Below, piece after piece: positions 47,165 through 56,946 of a stretch of 64,000 nucleotides of DNA; the stretch's first letter is position 1, and each line of letters starts with the position of its first letter. The translations under genes were made by a program, and so were the position numbers. This DNA is from Companilactobacillus metriopterae (GTDB lineage: Bacteria > Bacillota > Bacilli > Lactobacillales > Lactobacillaceae). The notes beneath the pieces were generated by a model. The model was not told the origin of the DNA. It was given only the letters and a program-made list of their open reading frames with translations, and did no database searches. The stretch is from contig NZ_RSTD01000001.1 in the NCBI RefSeq assembly GCF_004117915.1, forward strand, positions 434,001 through 498,000, read 5' to 3'.

Positions 47165-49347
47165 ATTTTTCAAACTTCAGAAGAATAATAAAAAATAATT
47201 TATCAGACAAGAAAAGACGCAATGCTACAATTGTTGGACTAATAATTGGGGCAGTCACTATCTTGTCTTTTTCTGTATTCATAGGACAATTTTCTAGCGT
47301 TGCCATTACGAAAAGTAAAGATGGTATAAATCTTTCTGATAGAACAAAATTGAAATATCAAAAGGTTCAAAAGGTTAATGCCAAGCGTGGGGATATTTTT
47401 GATAGTACAGGTAATGTAATAGCTGGTGAATCAACTATCTACAACGTTTATGCAGTTTTATCAAAAAAGGCAACTGATGAAAATGGCAAACCTGCTTATG
47501 TAAATAACAAAGAAAAGGTCGCTGAAGTCTTAAGTGATAATTTGGCCATCTCAAAAGAACAGGCTTTGAAATTTTTAAATCCATCAGATAAAGGTGCTTA
47601 CCAAGTTGAATTTGGTTCAGCTGGTCGCGGTATCTCTATTGAAGCTAAGAAAAAAATTGCCTCAAAAAATTTGCAAGGAATTCAGTTTACAGAATTGCCA
47701 TCACGTTCATATCCAAATGGGGTTTTTGCAACCAATTTAGTGGGAATTACTAAATCCAAGAGTTCAGACACTGGTAGCAATATTTCTGGTGTCATGGGAA
47801 TTGAAAAGTACTTTAACAAAGTATTATCTGGTAAGGACGGCGAAACCGTATCAAAAGTAGATTCAAATAATAATATTTTGCCAGGTTCACAAACTGTTGG
47901 TAAACAATCAGAAAATGGTTCAAATGTGTACTTAACTCTAAATAGTAAAGTCCAACAGTATGTCGAAGTTCTGAGCCAAAATGTTGAAGAAAAGTATGAT
48001 CCTAAAAATTTACAAGTAATTGTTATGAATGCCAAAACAGGTGCTATTGAGGCAGCTACACAACGTCCTACATTCAATCCGTCAACTGGTAAGGGTCTTG
48101 AGAATAGTTGGAGAGATACTTTGGTTGAAGATCAATATGAACCTGGTTCAGTAATGAAAATTTTGACTCTATCAGCTTCAATTGATTCTGGACACTACAA
48201 TCCAAATGAGTATTTCAATTCTGGATCAGTGGAAATAGGAAGTCGTAAAATTAGTGATTGGGATAAAGCAGGTTGGGGTTCTATACCTTTGTCACAAGCC
48301 TTTCCAAGATCATCTAACGTAGGTATGGTTACTCTTGAACAAGAAATGGGTGCCAAAACATGGCTAAAATATATGAAAGATTTTCATATGGGTCAAAAAA
48401 CTGGCATTGAACTTCCAGGAGAAGTTCCGGGTATGATTTCTTTTGATCACGCCAGTGATCAAGCAATGACATCCTTTGGACAAAGTGTCAACGTCAATGC
48501 TATTCAAATGCTTCAGGCAATATCAGCTATAGCTAATAATGGTGTGATGGTTCAACCACAAATAGTAAAAAAGGTTGTTGATCCAACTACAGGAAAAACA
48601 ACACAGAAATTTAAAACAAACGAAGTTGGGAAACCTATTAAGGCTTCAACTGCAAAACAAGTTAGAAATGCTATGCGTGAAGTTGTAACAGCGGATTATG
48701 GTACTGGACGTGTTTATGATGTTCCAGATGTTGAAGTGGGGGTTAAAACTGGTACTGCTCAAATTGCCTCACCTACTGGTGGTTACCTAACTGGATCAAG
48801 TAATTATATATTCTCAGTTGCCGGAATGGTTCCTTATAAAGATCCAAAATATATTGTTTATATAACAATGAAACAACCACAGTTAATGACTGAAGGTGCA
48901 GAACAAATAATTTCTGAGATATTTAATCCACTTGTAACTAGATTGGTTAATCAAGGTGACACACCTATAGAATCAACTAATGCATCAAGTCAGTACATAA
49001 CTGTTCCTAATTTACTTAATAAATCAGTAGATGATGCTTCAAAAGAAGTAGAGAAGCTGGGACTTCAAACTGGTATCATAGGTACTGGTAATAAAATTGT
49101 TCAACAAATTCCAACTAGTGGCGACAAGGTTATGAGTGGCCAAAGAATTGTATTGTTGACAAATGGAGCAATGACTATGCCTGATTTAACAGGATGGTCC
49201 AAGAATGATGTACTTAAATTTGCCGAAATTACAGGTAAAACTGTTCAAACAAAGGGCGATGGATATGTTACAAAACAATCAATTAAAAGTGGTAAAGTTT
49301 TAGAAGATAAAACTAAAATAGTAATCACACTAAAAGACGCAAACTAA
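47161..49347 (+). CDS. pbp2B: Division transpeptidase PBP2B with PASTA domains
   Basis: A 728-residue class B penicillin-binding protein that cross-links septal peptidoglycan. It has an N-terminal membrane helix (about 22-42), a dimerisation/pedestal domain and a transpeptidase domain with SVMK (nucleophile Ser330), SSN and KTG (Lys529). Two C-terminal PASTA domains follow (about 615-670 and 675-728). It corresponds to FtsI/PBP2B/PBP2x of Gram-positive cocci and rods. It overlaps ftsL by 4 bases and precedes mraY in the standard dcw order. Confidence 0.95.
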   Translation: MNFSNFRRIIKNNLSDKKRRNATIVGLIIGAVTILSFSVFIGQFSSVAITKSKDGINLSDRTKLKYQKVQKVNAKRGDIFDSTGNVIAGESTIYNVYAVLSKKATDENGKPAYVNNKEKVAEVLSDNLAISKEQALKFLNPSDKGAYQVEFGSAGRGISIEAKKKIASKNLQGIQFTELPSRSYPNGVFATNLVGITKSKSSDTGSNISGVMGIEKYFNKVLSGKDGETVSKVDSNNNILPGSQTVGKQSENGSNVYLTLNSKVQQYVEVLSQNVEEKYDPKNLQVIVMNAKTGAIEAATQRPTFNPSTGKGLENSWRDTLVEDQYEPGSVMKILTLSASIDSGHYNPNEYFNSGSVEIGSRKISDWDKAGWGSIPLSQAFPRSSNVGMVTLEQEMGAKTWLKYMKDFHMGQKTGIELPGEVPGMISFDHASDQAMTSFGQSVNVNAIQMLQAISAIANNGVMVQPQIVKKVVDPTTGKTTQKFKTNEVGKPIKASTAKQVRNAMREVVTADYGTGRVYDVPDVEVGVKTGTAQIASPTGGYLTGSSNYIFSVAGMVPYKDPKYIVYITMKQPQLMTEGAEQIISEIFNPLVTRLVNQGDTPIESTNASSQYITVPNLLNKSVDDASKEVEKLGLQTGIIGTGNKIVQQIPTSGDKVMSGQRIVLLTNGAMTMPDLTGWSKNDVLKFAEITGKTVQTKGDGYVTKQSIKSGKVLEDKTKIVITLKDAN

Positions 49348-49364
49348 TATTTTGGGGAAAAGAT

Positions 49365-50330
49365 ATGATTTTAAGTAAAATAATTATAGATATAGTTAGT
49401 ACATTTGCTATAGTAGCCATTGCAATGCCTTATTTTATAGGATATTTGATTTCTAGAAATGAAGGTCAGGCCATTCGTGAAGAAGGACCAAAATGGCACG
49501 AGAAAAAATCAGGAACACCTACGATGGGAGGCTTAATTATTGTAATTGCGATGACAATTACTAACCTCTGGGTAGGATTATGGATGCATCAACTTACACA
49601 TGCGTTGTTAATCACAACATTTGTGATTATTTTATATGCTGGTATTGGTTATATTGATGATTCAATTAAAGTATTCAAAAAGAGAAATATGGGATTAACC
49701 GCTCTTCAAAAATTATCATTGCAGATTATAGTTGGTCTTATTTTTCTTTCAGTTTACTTCTATGACAAATTGCCCGTTAATTTTACTATTCCTGGCTTAT
49801 TTTCTATTGATTCATCAATCATCTTTTCAATATTTGTAGTATTCTGGCTTGTTGGATTTTCTAATGCTACTAATCTAACAGATGGTTTAGATGGACTTTT
49901 AGGTGGACTGGGTACTATCTCATATGCTACCTATGCATATATTGCTCTAAAGCAGGATAGAATTGATATAACTATTGTTTGTTTATCTGTGGTAGGTGGG
50001 TTATTAGCATTTTTAGTTTATAATCATAAGCCGGCCAAAATATTTATGGGTGATGTAGGATCACTAGCATTAGGGGCAGGATTGGCAGTTATCTCAATTT
50101 TGCTAGGTAGATATTGGTCTTTACTATTAATAGGATTAGTTTATGTTGTAGAAACTTTGAGTGTAATGATTCAAGTATTTTCTTTCAAAGTATTTAAAAG
50201 AAGAGTTTTCAAAATGACACCAATTCACCATCACTTTGAGATGTTAGGTTGGAGTGAATTGCAGGTTGATATTGTATTCTGGATTTGTGGTCTAGTGTGC
50301 TCATTGTTATATATCGTGTTCTTTATTTAA
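49365..50330 (+). CDS. mraY: Phospho-N-acetylmuramoyl-pentapeptide transferase
   Basis: A 321-residue membrane enzyme with about ten helices that transfers phospho-MurNAc-pentapeptide to undecaprenyl phosphate, giving lipid I. The family motifs are visible: EGPKWHEKKSGTPTMGG near 35-50, GYIDDSIKV with the aspartates, NATNLTDGLDGL, and MTPIHHHFEMLGW near 285. TGGGG precedes the ATG. Sixth in the cluster order mraZ-rsmH-ftsL-pbp2B-mraY-murD. Confidence 0.97.
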   Translation: MILSKIIIDIVSTFAIVAIAMPYFIGYLISRNEGQAIREEGPKWHEKKSGTPTMGGLIIVIAMTITNLWVGLWMHQLTHALLITTFVIILYAGIGYIDDSIKVFKKRNMGLTALQKLSLQIIVGLIFLSVYFYDKLPVNFTIPGLFSIDSSIIFSIFVVFWLVGFSNATNLTDGLDGLLGGLGTISYATYAYIALKQDRIDITIVCLSVVGGLLAFLVYNHKPAKIFMGDVGSLALGAGLAVISILLGRYWSLLLIGLVYVVETLSVMIQVFSFKVFKRRVFKMTPIHHHFEMLGWSELQVDIVFWICGLVCSLLYIVFFI

Positions 50331-50346
50331 AAAAAGGGGTATTTAA

Positions 50347-51711
50347 ATGAATTTAGATAGTATTTATTCCGGTAAAAAGATAATGGTATTGGGATTGGCC
50401 AAAAGTGGTTACGCTGTAAGTAATCTATTGGACAAATTGGATGCTAAATTAGTTATTATTGATTCTAATGATTTGGAAGGCAATATTGAGGCCAATAAGC
50501 TTATTGAAAGAGGATTTGAGGTGCATACAGGTACCAATAATCCTGATTTAATTGATTCTAGCTTTGACTATTTAGTGAAAAATCCTGGGATAAAATATAC
50601 TAATTCTATCGTTGAACGTGCCCTCAGCTTAGATATTCCAGTAATAACAGAACCTGAAGTAGCTTATTCCTGTTCAGATGCAACGATGGTAGGAGTTACT
50701 GGTTCAAATGGTAAAACAACAGTTACTACCTTAATTAGAGATATGCTAGCTAAATCATCTAAATTTAAGAAGTCTTATTATGCTGGAAATATAGGTATCC
50801 CAATATCTGATGTTGTAGAGAAAGCAACTCAAGATGATGTTATTGTGACCGAGTTGTCTAGTTTTCAATTAGAAGGAACAATTAATCTACACCCACACGT
50901 TGCAGTACTAAATAACATTTATTCAGCTCATTTAGATTTCCATGGTAATCGTGATAACTATGTAAAAGCAAAGATGAATATCACAAAGAATCAGACAGAA
51001 GAAGATTATTTTATTGTAAATTGGAATGATTCAGAGTGGCAAAATTTATCAAAAATATCCAAAGCTAAAGTTATTCCTTTCTCTAATAATAGTGTCTTGG
51101 AAAATGGCGCCTACGATAAGGACAGCTCAATTTATTGGAAAAGCGAAAAGGTTTTAGATGAAAATTCTATAAAAGTTCCTGGTGAACATAATGTTCAAAA
51201 TATATTAGCTGCAGTGACCGTAGCAAAATTATTTAATGTTCAAAATGATGATATTGTGCGAGTTGTAGAAGAATTTAAGGGTGTAAAGCATCGAATACAG
51301 TTTGTCGATGAGATAGACAATGTTCGTTATTATAATGATTCTAAAGCAACAAATATTGAAGCAACTACAGTGGCTTTGCAATCGTTCAAGCAACCAATAA
51401 ATTTGATTGCAGGTGGTCTTGATCGTGGGAATGGTTTTGATGAACTAGTTCCACAATTAAATAATGTAGTAAGTATATATTTGTATGGAGAAACAAAATC
51501 AAAAATGAAGGTTGCTGCTGAACAAGCAGGAATAAAAAATATTTTTGTACTGGACACACTTCCTGAAGCAGTAAAATTAGCAAAAGATAATAGTGAGAAG
51601 GGTTCAGTAGTTTTATTATCACCTGCGGCAGCTAGTTGGGATCAATTTGATACATTTGAGCAACGTGGGGATTTATTCATTAAAGAAGTTGAAAAACTTA
51701 GAGGAGAATAG
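50347..51711 (+). CDS. murD: UDP-N-acetylmuramoyl-L-alanine--D-glutamate ligase
   Basis: A 454-residue Mur ligase that adds D-glutamate to UDP-MurNAc-L-Ala. The N-terminal Rossmann-like UDP-binding part starts with KKIMVLGLAKSGYAV. The ATP loop VGVTGSNGKTTVTT is near residue 115, and the C-terminal domain has YNDSKATN near 330. AAGGGG precedes the ATG. It ends one base before murG, and the murG ribosome-binding site lies in its last codons. Confidence 0.97.
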   Translation: MNLDSIYSGKKIMVLGLAKSGYAVSNLLDKLDAKLVIIDSNDLEGNIEANKLIERGFEVHTGTNNPDLIDSSFDYLVKNPGIKYTNSIVERALSLDIPVITEPEVAYSCSDATMVGVTGSNGKTTVTTLIRDMLAKSSKFKKSYYAGNIGIPISDVVEKATQDDVIVTELSSFQLEGTINLHPHVAVLNNIYSAHLDFHGNRDNYVKAKMNITKNQTEEDYFIVNWNDSEWQNLSKISKAKVIPFSNNSVLENGAYDKDSSIYWKSEKVLDENSIKVPGEHNVQNILAAVTVAKLFNVQNDDIVRVVEEFKGVKHRIQFVDEIDNVRYYNDSKATNIEATTVALQSFKQPINLIAGGLDRGNGFDELVPQLNNVVSIYLYGETKSKMKVAAEQAGIKNIFVLDTLPEAVKLAKDNSEKGSVVLLSPAAASWDQFDTFEQRGDLFIKEVEKLRGE

Positions 51712-51712
51712 C

Positions 51713-52819
51713 ATGTCAAAAATGCGAGTAGTTGTTTCTGGTGGAGGAACCGGCGGACACATTTATCCAGCTTTAGCATTAATAAATCGTTTAAAAGAAC
51801 GTGATTTAATTGATGAGATATTATATGTTGGAACTGAGACAGGACTAGAAGAAAAGATTGTTAAAGAAAATGGAATACCATTCAAGACAATTAAAATTCA
51901 AGGTTTTAAAAGAAAGCTATCACTAGAAAATATAAAAACGGTCAATTTATTTATATCTAGTATTAGTAAGTCCAAAAAAATCCTCAAAGAATTTAAACCA
52001 GATATTGTCATTGGAACTGGAGGATACGTTTCTAGTGCCATTGTTTACGCTGCTCATTTAATGCATATCCCTACAATAATTCACGAGCAAAATACAATTG
52101 CTGGTGTTACAAATAAATTTTTGGGACATTTTGTTAATAATATTGCGATTGCTTTTGAAGAAGCTAGATCTCAATTTTCTGAGAAAAAGAAAATTGTTTT
52201 TACTGGAAATCCTCGTGCTCAAGAAGTTGTAAGTATTAAAAAAAATGACCGATTGGAGGATTTTAATCTTAATCCTCAAAAACCAACAGTTTTAGTATTT
52301 GGAGGCTCTAGAGGAGCAACTCCAATCAACAATTCATTTGTTCAAGCTTTTGACAAATTTGCTGATGCTAACTATCAAGTATTGTTTGTTACTGGTAATG
52401 CTCATTTTGCCAATGTTTCAGAAATATTGGGAGATAAAATAGATAGGTATCCTAATATTTCGGTTGTTCCATATATAGAAAATATGCCTGAAATTTTACC
52501 AGATATTCAGCTTATAGTTGGACGCAGTGGTGCCACTAGTATTGCAGAAATTACTGCTCTGGGAATACCTGCAATTTTTATACCTAGTCCATATGTAACA
52601 CATGATCATCAGACAGTTAATGCTCAATCAGTTGCAAAAAATGGTGCAGCAGTTGTATTGAAAGAACCAGATTTGAATGCTCAAAGCTTGTTTGATTATG
52701 TGAACAGAATTATGACTGATGAATCAAAACAAAAAGAAATGTCTGAAAAATCAAAAGAAATCGGTGTACCAGATGCATCAGATAGATTGATTGACTTGAT
52801 GAAGAAACTTACTGACTAG
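51713..52819 (+). CDS. murG: UDP-GlcNAc:lipid I N-acetylglucosaminyltransferase
   Basis: A 368-residue GT-B enzyme that converts lipid I to lipid II at the inner membrane face. It has the N-terminal SGGGTGGHIYPALAL motif, TGGYVSSA near 100, VFGGSRGATPIN near 195, and GRSGATSIAEI near 270. AGGAGA precedes the ATG at 51713; a longer in-frame reading would run into murD and lacks a start signal. Confidence 0.97.
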   Translation: MSKMRVVVSGGGTGGHIYPALALINRLKERDLIDEILYVGTETGLEEKIVKENGIPFKTIKIQGFKRKLSLENIKTVNLFISSISKSKKILKEFKPDIVIGTGGYVSSAIVYAAHLMHIPTIIHEQNTIAGVTNKFLGHFVNNIAIAFEEARSQFSEKKKIVFTGNPRAQEVVSIKKNDRLEDFNLNPQKPTVLVFGGSRGATPINNSFVQAFDKFADANYQVLFVTGNAHFANVSEILGDKIDRYPNISVVPYIENMPEILPDIQLIVGRSGATSIAEITALGIPAIFIPSPYVTHDHQTVNAQSVAKNGAAVVLKEPDLNAQSLFDYVNRIMTDESKQKEMSEKSKEIGVPDASDRLIDLMKKLTD

Positions 52820-52837
52820 TCTTTATGGGGAAAATAA

Positions 52838-53536
52838 ATGTCTAATAAAAGAAAGAAACTAATTAGAAATATTTTTGTTCTTGTTGTTGCAATAATCATT
52901 GTTTTCTTTGCTTACTTAGGTTCACCATTAAGTAGACTAAAAGAAATAGATGTTAAAGGTGTCAATGACTTAGGTGAACAACAAGTTATTGATGCAACAA
53001 AAATTAAAGATAACAGCAATATTTTAGGTATCATTTTTCATGAAAAATCTATAAAGAATGAAACAATAAAAGAATTACCTTCAATAAAGGAACTATCATT
53101 TAATTTTTCTCACTTCAATAAACTGACTATCACTGTAAAAGAATCTGAAACATTAGGATTCATTGTAAAAAATGGATATTATTATCGGATAATAACTGAT
53201 GGGAAAATTGTTGATAAAAAGATGAAGTCACCAATTGGAAATTATCCTTTATACAGTGGATTTCCTAAAGGTGAGTTAAAGGATATTTCTAATAAATATG
53301 GAAAATTACCAAAAAGTGTAAAAACAAACATTTCAGAAATACATAAATCAGCCACTAAACTGAACCCTTACCGAATAAAAATTGACATGAATGACGGCAA
53401 TCGAGTTGTTGCAGATAGTCGAACATTTCAAAAGAAAATGCAATATTATCCGGGTATAGCTTCACAAATGAAAGAAAAAGGTACAGTTGATTTACAAATT
53501 GGTGCTTATTCGTATCCATTTGAAGAAAAGAAATAA
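52838..53536 (+). CDS. divIB: Cell division protein DivIB (FtsQ)
   Basis: A 232-residue bitopic divisome protein: a basic cytoplasmic tail of about 10 residues, one membrane helix (about 10-28), a POTRA domain (LKEIDVKGVNDLGEQQVIDA) and a beta domain. It binds FtsL and DivIC/FtsB outside the membrane. It is shorter than many Gram-positive DivIB proteins because the cytoplasmic tail and the C-terminal gamma tail are minimal. Family is clear from the POTRA start and from its place between murG and ftsA. Confidence 0.9.
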   Translation: MSNKRKKLIRNIFVLVVAIIIVFFAYLGSPLSRLKEIDVKGVNDLGEQQVIDATKIKDNSNILGIIFHEKSIKNETIKELPSIKELSFNFSHFNKLTITVKESETLGFIVKNGYYYRIITDGKIVDKKMKSPIGNYPLYSGFPKGELKDISNKYGKLPKSVKTNISEIHKSATKLNPYRIKIDMNDGNRVVADSRTFQKKMQYYPGIASQMKEKGTVDLQIGAYSYPFEEKK

Positions 53537-53556
53537 CTTTTATCTATACTTTTTTA

Positions 53557-53565
53557 TGTTAAAAT
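53557..53565 (+). promoter_or_regulatory. Possible extended -10 promoter of ftsA-ftsZ
   Basis: TGTTAAAAT, an extended -10, lies in the 81-base gap between divIB and ftsA. No convincing -35 is seen. An internal promoter here would give extra FtsA and FtsZ, as in many bacteria. Confidence 0.4.
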
Positions 53566-53617
53566 TTTAGGTAAGTGAAATATTTTGTAAACTAGGTAGG
53601 AGGAAACGAATAAACTT

Positions 53618-54970
53618 ATGGATGATTCTAAGTTTTTTGTTGGCTTAGATATTGGAACTAACGCTATTAAAGTAGTAGTTGGTGAAGCTATCGGTGATAA
53701 GCTAAATGTTGTTGGTGTCGGCAGTGAAAGATCTGAAGGCGTAAGTAAGGGCGTTATTGTTGATATCGATAAGGCCTCAGGTGCAATACAAAAAGCAGTA
53801 AAAAAAGCTGAAACTCAAGCCAATATAACTATTAAGGATGTTGTTTTAGGAATTTCGCCTAATATGATTCAAATCGAACAATGTCAGGGAATGTTAGCAA
53901 TTGACTCTGAATCAAGAGAAATCAATGAGAATGATGTTAGACAAGTTATGTCTTCTGCAATGACTCAAAACTTACCTAGTGAGCGAGAAGTTGTATCATT
54001 GGTTCCTTCTAGCTTTTCAGTAGATGGATTCAAGGATATTAAAGATCCACGTGGGATGATTGGTGTTCGCTTAGAGATGGATGGTATTACATATACAGCT
54101 CCTAAGACTATTATCCACAATGCCAAGAAAGCAGTAGAACAGGCTGGATTAAATATCAAGCATAAAGTCATTGCTCCAATGGCCTTAAGTAAAGTAGTAC
54201 TTAACTCAGGAGAATCTGATTTTGGTGCAATAATAGTGGATATGGGTGCAGGTCAGACAAGTGCATCTGTGATTCATGATCGTAAATTAAAACTTTCAAC
54301 TACAGATTTTGAAGGTGGAGACTTAATCACACATGATATATCAGTGGTTCTCAATACGACAATTGAAAATGCTAGCCAGTTGAAACTATATTACGGAAAT
54401 GCTGATTCACTGGAAGCATCACTAGATCCTAATATTAGTGTTGATGTGGTAGGTGAAACTACACCACAAAATATTTCTGAAAAAGATTTAGCAGAAATAA
54501 TCGAAGCAAGAATAGCACAAATTTTTGATCGAATTAAAGCACCTTTAGAAACATCAGGTGCTTTGTCATTACCTGGTGGAATTGTTCTAACAGGAGGAGT
54601 TGCTGCTACACCTAATATAGAAAAATTAGCTTCAGAAATTTTTGGTGTTAAAGTAAGAAGTTATGTTCCTGCACAAATGGGTATGAGGTACCCTTCGTAC
54701 TCATTAGGTCTTGGACTGGTAACTTATGCAGCAGCTTTAAGTGAAGTAGGATTCATCGCTGACAATGTTGTCAATGGTGCGGTAGTTTCCAATATTGATG
54801 TCAGAGTTCGTCAAAATGAACCTGAACAACAACCTAAGAAGATGGAAACACCTAAGAAGCAACCTACTAAAAAATCTGCCACTAAAGAGAAAAAATCAAG
54901 TGAGAAGAAATCAGATTCTCGTGACCGATTGTCAGGCTTGAAAGACTTTTGGAGTAAATTTTTCGATTAA
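53618..54970 (+). CDS. ftsA: Cell division protein FtsA
   Basis: A 450-residue actin-like protein that anchors FtsZ to the membrane. The nucleotide motifs are VGLDIGTNAIKVVVGE at the N-terminus, IIVDMGAGQTSA near 207, and VLTGGVAATPNIE near 328. After a Lys/Pro-rich linker (about 400-435) it ends in an amphipathic membrane-targeting helix, SGLKDFWSKFFD. AGGAGG lies before the ATG. ftsZ follows after 39 bases. Confidence 0.96.
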   Translation: MDDSKFFVGLDIGTNAIKVVVGEAIGDKLNVVGVGSERSEGVSKGVIVDIDKASGAIQKAVKKAETQANITIKDVVLGISPNMIQIEQCQGMLAIDSESREINENDVRQVMSSAMTQNLPSEREVVSLVPSSFSVDGFKDIKDPRGMIGVRLEMDGITYTAPKTIIHNAKKAVEQAGLNIKHKVIAPMALSKVVLNSGESDFGAIIVDMGAGQTSASVIHDRKLKLSTTDFEGGDLITHDISVVLNTTIENASQLKLYYGNADSLEASLDPNISVDVVGETTPQNISEKDLAEIIEARIAQIFDRIKAPLETSGALSLPGGIVLTGGVAATPNIEKLASEIFGVKVRSYVPAQMGMRYPSYSLGLGLVTYAAALSEVGFIADNVVNGAVVSNIDVRVRQNEPEQQPKKMETPKKQPTKKSATKEKKSSEKKSDSRDRLSGLKDFWSKFFD

Positions 54971-55009
54971 TTAACTAAAACAGATATAAAGATCTTGGAG
55001 GATCCTTTA

Positions 55010-56254
55010 ATGACAATGGAATATTCATTAGACTCAAATGCTTCATCTGGAGCAATAATAAAAGTAATTGGTGTTGGTGGAGCCGGTGGAAACGCCGTAA
55101 ATCGCATGGTGGATGCTGGAATTCAAGGTGTTGAATTTATTGCAGCAAATACTGATTTACAAGCTTTGGACCACTCAAAAGCTCAAACAAAAATTCAATT
55201 AGGACCTAAACTTACAAAAGGTCTTGGTGCAGGTTCTACACCAGAAGTAGGCCAAAAAGCTGCACAAGAAAGTGAAGAAACAATTCGTGAAGCACTTGCT
55301 GGTGCGGATATGATCTTTATTACTGCTGGAATGGGTGGTGGTACAGGTACAGGTGCTGCACCTGTAATCGCATCTATTGCAAAAGAAAGTGGTTCACTTA
55401 CAGTTGGTGTTGTAACAAGACCTTTTGTATTTGAAGGACCTAAACGCTCAAAATTTGCTGCAGAAGGAATCGCTAACTTGAAGCAAAATGTTGATACATT
55501 GGTATCAATTTCAAACAGTAAGATTCTTGAAATTGTTGACAAGAGCACACCAATGAACGAAGCATTTAGTGTTGCTGATGATGTTCTAAAACAAGGTGTT
55601 CAGGGTATTTCTGACCTAATTACTTCAAATGGATTTGTTAATCTTGATTTTGCTGATGTTAAGACAGTTATGTCTGATCAAGGTTCAGCACTTATGGGTG
55701 TTGGTTTGGCTAATGGTGAAAACAGAATTTCTGAAGCCACAAATAAAGCAATTTCATCACCACTTCTAGAAGTTTCAATTGATGGTGCAAAGAACGTTCT
55801 TCTAAATATCACTGGTGGTTCAGATCTATCACTATTTGAAGCACAAGATGCTGCTCAAATTGTTACAGATCAAGCTACATCAGATGTTAATATCATATTT
55901 GGTACTTCTATTGATGAATCACTTGGTGATCAAGTTAAAGTTACAGTTATTGCTACAGGTGTTGATCAAGAACGTCCTTCTAGAAGAAACGCTTCAAGAC
56001 CTCAACCACAACCACCCGTTTTTGGCGGAACTGGTACTGATTCAATAACTATTGATAGAGGCGATAATCAACCACAATCTAAGTCTAATAATGTTGACCC
56101 ATTGGCAGACTGGGATATTAATACAGAATCTTCTAATACATCTACATCTGGTGAAAAGAGTGATTTTGAAATTTTCCAAAAACCAGAAACATTTGATACA
56201 AACGATGATTCAGATGATTCTACACCACCAATTTTTAGACGTAGAAATAAATAA
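55010..56254 (+). CDS. ftsZ: Cell division protein FtsZ
   Basis: A 414-residue tubulin-like GTPase that polymerises into the division ring. The N-terminal [15 protein letters not shown] and the tubulin signature GGGTGTG near residue 107 are present, with NTDLQAL and the T7-loop [11 protein letters not shown]. After a Gln/Asn/Ser-rich linker the C-terminal peptide ends [10 protein letters not shown], the site bound by FtsA, SepF and EzrA. The ATG at 55010 follows TTGGAGG by 8 bases. Confidence 0.98.
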   Translation: MTMEYSLDSNASSGAIIKVIGVGGAGGNAVNRMVDAGIQGVEFIAANTDLQALDHSKAQTKIQLGPKLTKGLGAGSTPEVGQKAAQESEETIREALAGADMIFITAGMGGGTGTGAAPVIASIAKESGSLTVGVVTRPFVFEGPKRSKFAAEGIANLKQNVDTLVSISNSKILEIVDKSTPMNEAFSVADDVLKQGVQGISDLITSNGFVNLDFADVKTVMSDQGSALMGVGLANGENRISEATNKAISSPLLEVSIDGAKNVLLNITGGSDLSLFEAQDAAQIVTDQATSDVNIIFGTSIDESLGDQVKVTVIATGVDQERPSRRNASRPQPQPPVFGGTGTDSITIDRGDNQPQSKSNNVDPLADWDINTESSNTSTSGEKSDFEIFQKPETFDTNDDSDDSTPPIFRRRNK

Positions 56255-56272
56255 CCAAAGGAGTTTTACATT

Positions 56273-56662
56273 ATGGCATTTGAGAAATTAAATAGCTTTT
56301 TTGGAATAAACGACGAAGAAACAACTTCTGAACAATATGAACAAACAGAAACTTTGCCTGAAAATGATAAAGTTGTATCAATGAATACTGAAGTTAGAAA
56401 TACAGGAGCATCAAAAATCTCTATATTCCAACCTCGTGTTTATTCTGATGCTAAAACTGTAGCTAAACAGTTATTATCAAATAAGGCAGTAGTTGTAAAT
56501 TTCAATAACATAAATGAAGATCAAGCAAAACGTGTTGTAGATTTCTTAACTGGAACAGTATTTGCAATTGATGGAGAGATAAAACGTGTCGGAGAAAAGA
56601 TTTTCTTGTGCACACCTCCAAAATTTGAAATTGACGGAAGTATTCCTGATTTAACAGAATAA
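56273..56662 (+). CDS. sepF: Cell division protein SepF
   Basis: A 129-residue membrane-binding partner of FtsZ. The N-terminal amphipathic helix is FEKLNSFFGI. After an acidic linker the SepF core (about 48-125) contains SIFQPRVYSDAKTVAKQLL and RVVDFLTGTVFAIDGEI. AAAGGAG precedes the ATG. It follows ftsZ directly; the ylmD and ylmE genes that stand between them in Bacillus are absent. Confidence 0.95.
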   Translation: MAFEKLNSFFGINDEETTSEQYEQTETLPENDKVVSMNTEVRNTGASKISIFQPRVYSDAKTVAKQLLSNKAVVVNFNNINEDQAKRVVDFLTGTVFAIDGEIKRVGEKIFLCTPPKFEIDGSIPDLTE

Positions 56663-56679
56663 AATAATGAGGTAATTTT

Positions 56680-56946
56680 ATGGACAGACTAGTTAATGGA
56701 TTACCTATTTTCTTAGCCAATATTATAAATATATATAGTTTTATAATTCTTATATATTGTGTTCTTTCATTTTTCCCTGCTTTGTACAATTCAGCATTTG
56801 GGGTATTTATTAGATCTATGGTACAACCATTTTTGAATTTGATTTCAAGAATAATCCCTACTAGAGTAGGCTTTTTAGATATTTCTCCAGTTATTGCTTT
56901 CATTATACTGGAAATAATATCAGGTTTAATTTTAAGATTTCTATAA
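56680..56946 (+). CDS. yggT: YggT family membrane protein
   Basis: An 88-residue protein with two membrane helices (about 8-30 and 65-86) and the family segment IIPTRVGFLDISPVIAFIIL. YggT (YlmG) members sit next to sepF in Gram-positives and are thought to help divisome or membrane protein placement; the mechanism is unknown. Its stop and the ylmH ATG share one base (TAATG). Confidence 0.9.
   Translation: MDRLVNGLPIFLANIINIYSFIILIYCVLSFFPALYNSAFGVFIRSMVQPFLNLISRIIPTRVGFLDISPVIAFIILEIISGLILRFL

Noticed and set aside
47682-48077. A 131-codon minus-strand open frame inside the PBP2B gene
   Set aside because: Shadow of a conserved penicillin-binding protein; no independent support.
56502-56903. 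A 133-codon minus-strand open frame across sepF and yggT
   Set aside because: Antisense to two conserved division genes and spans their junction; no start signal.
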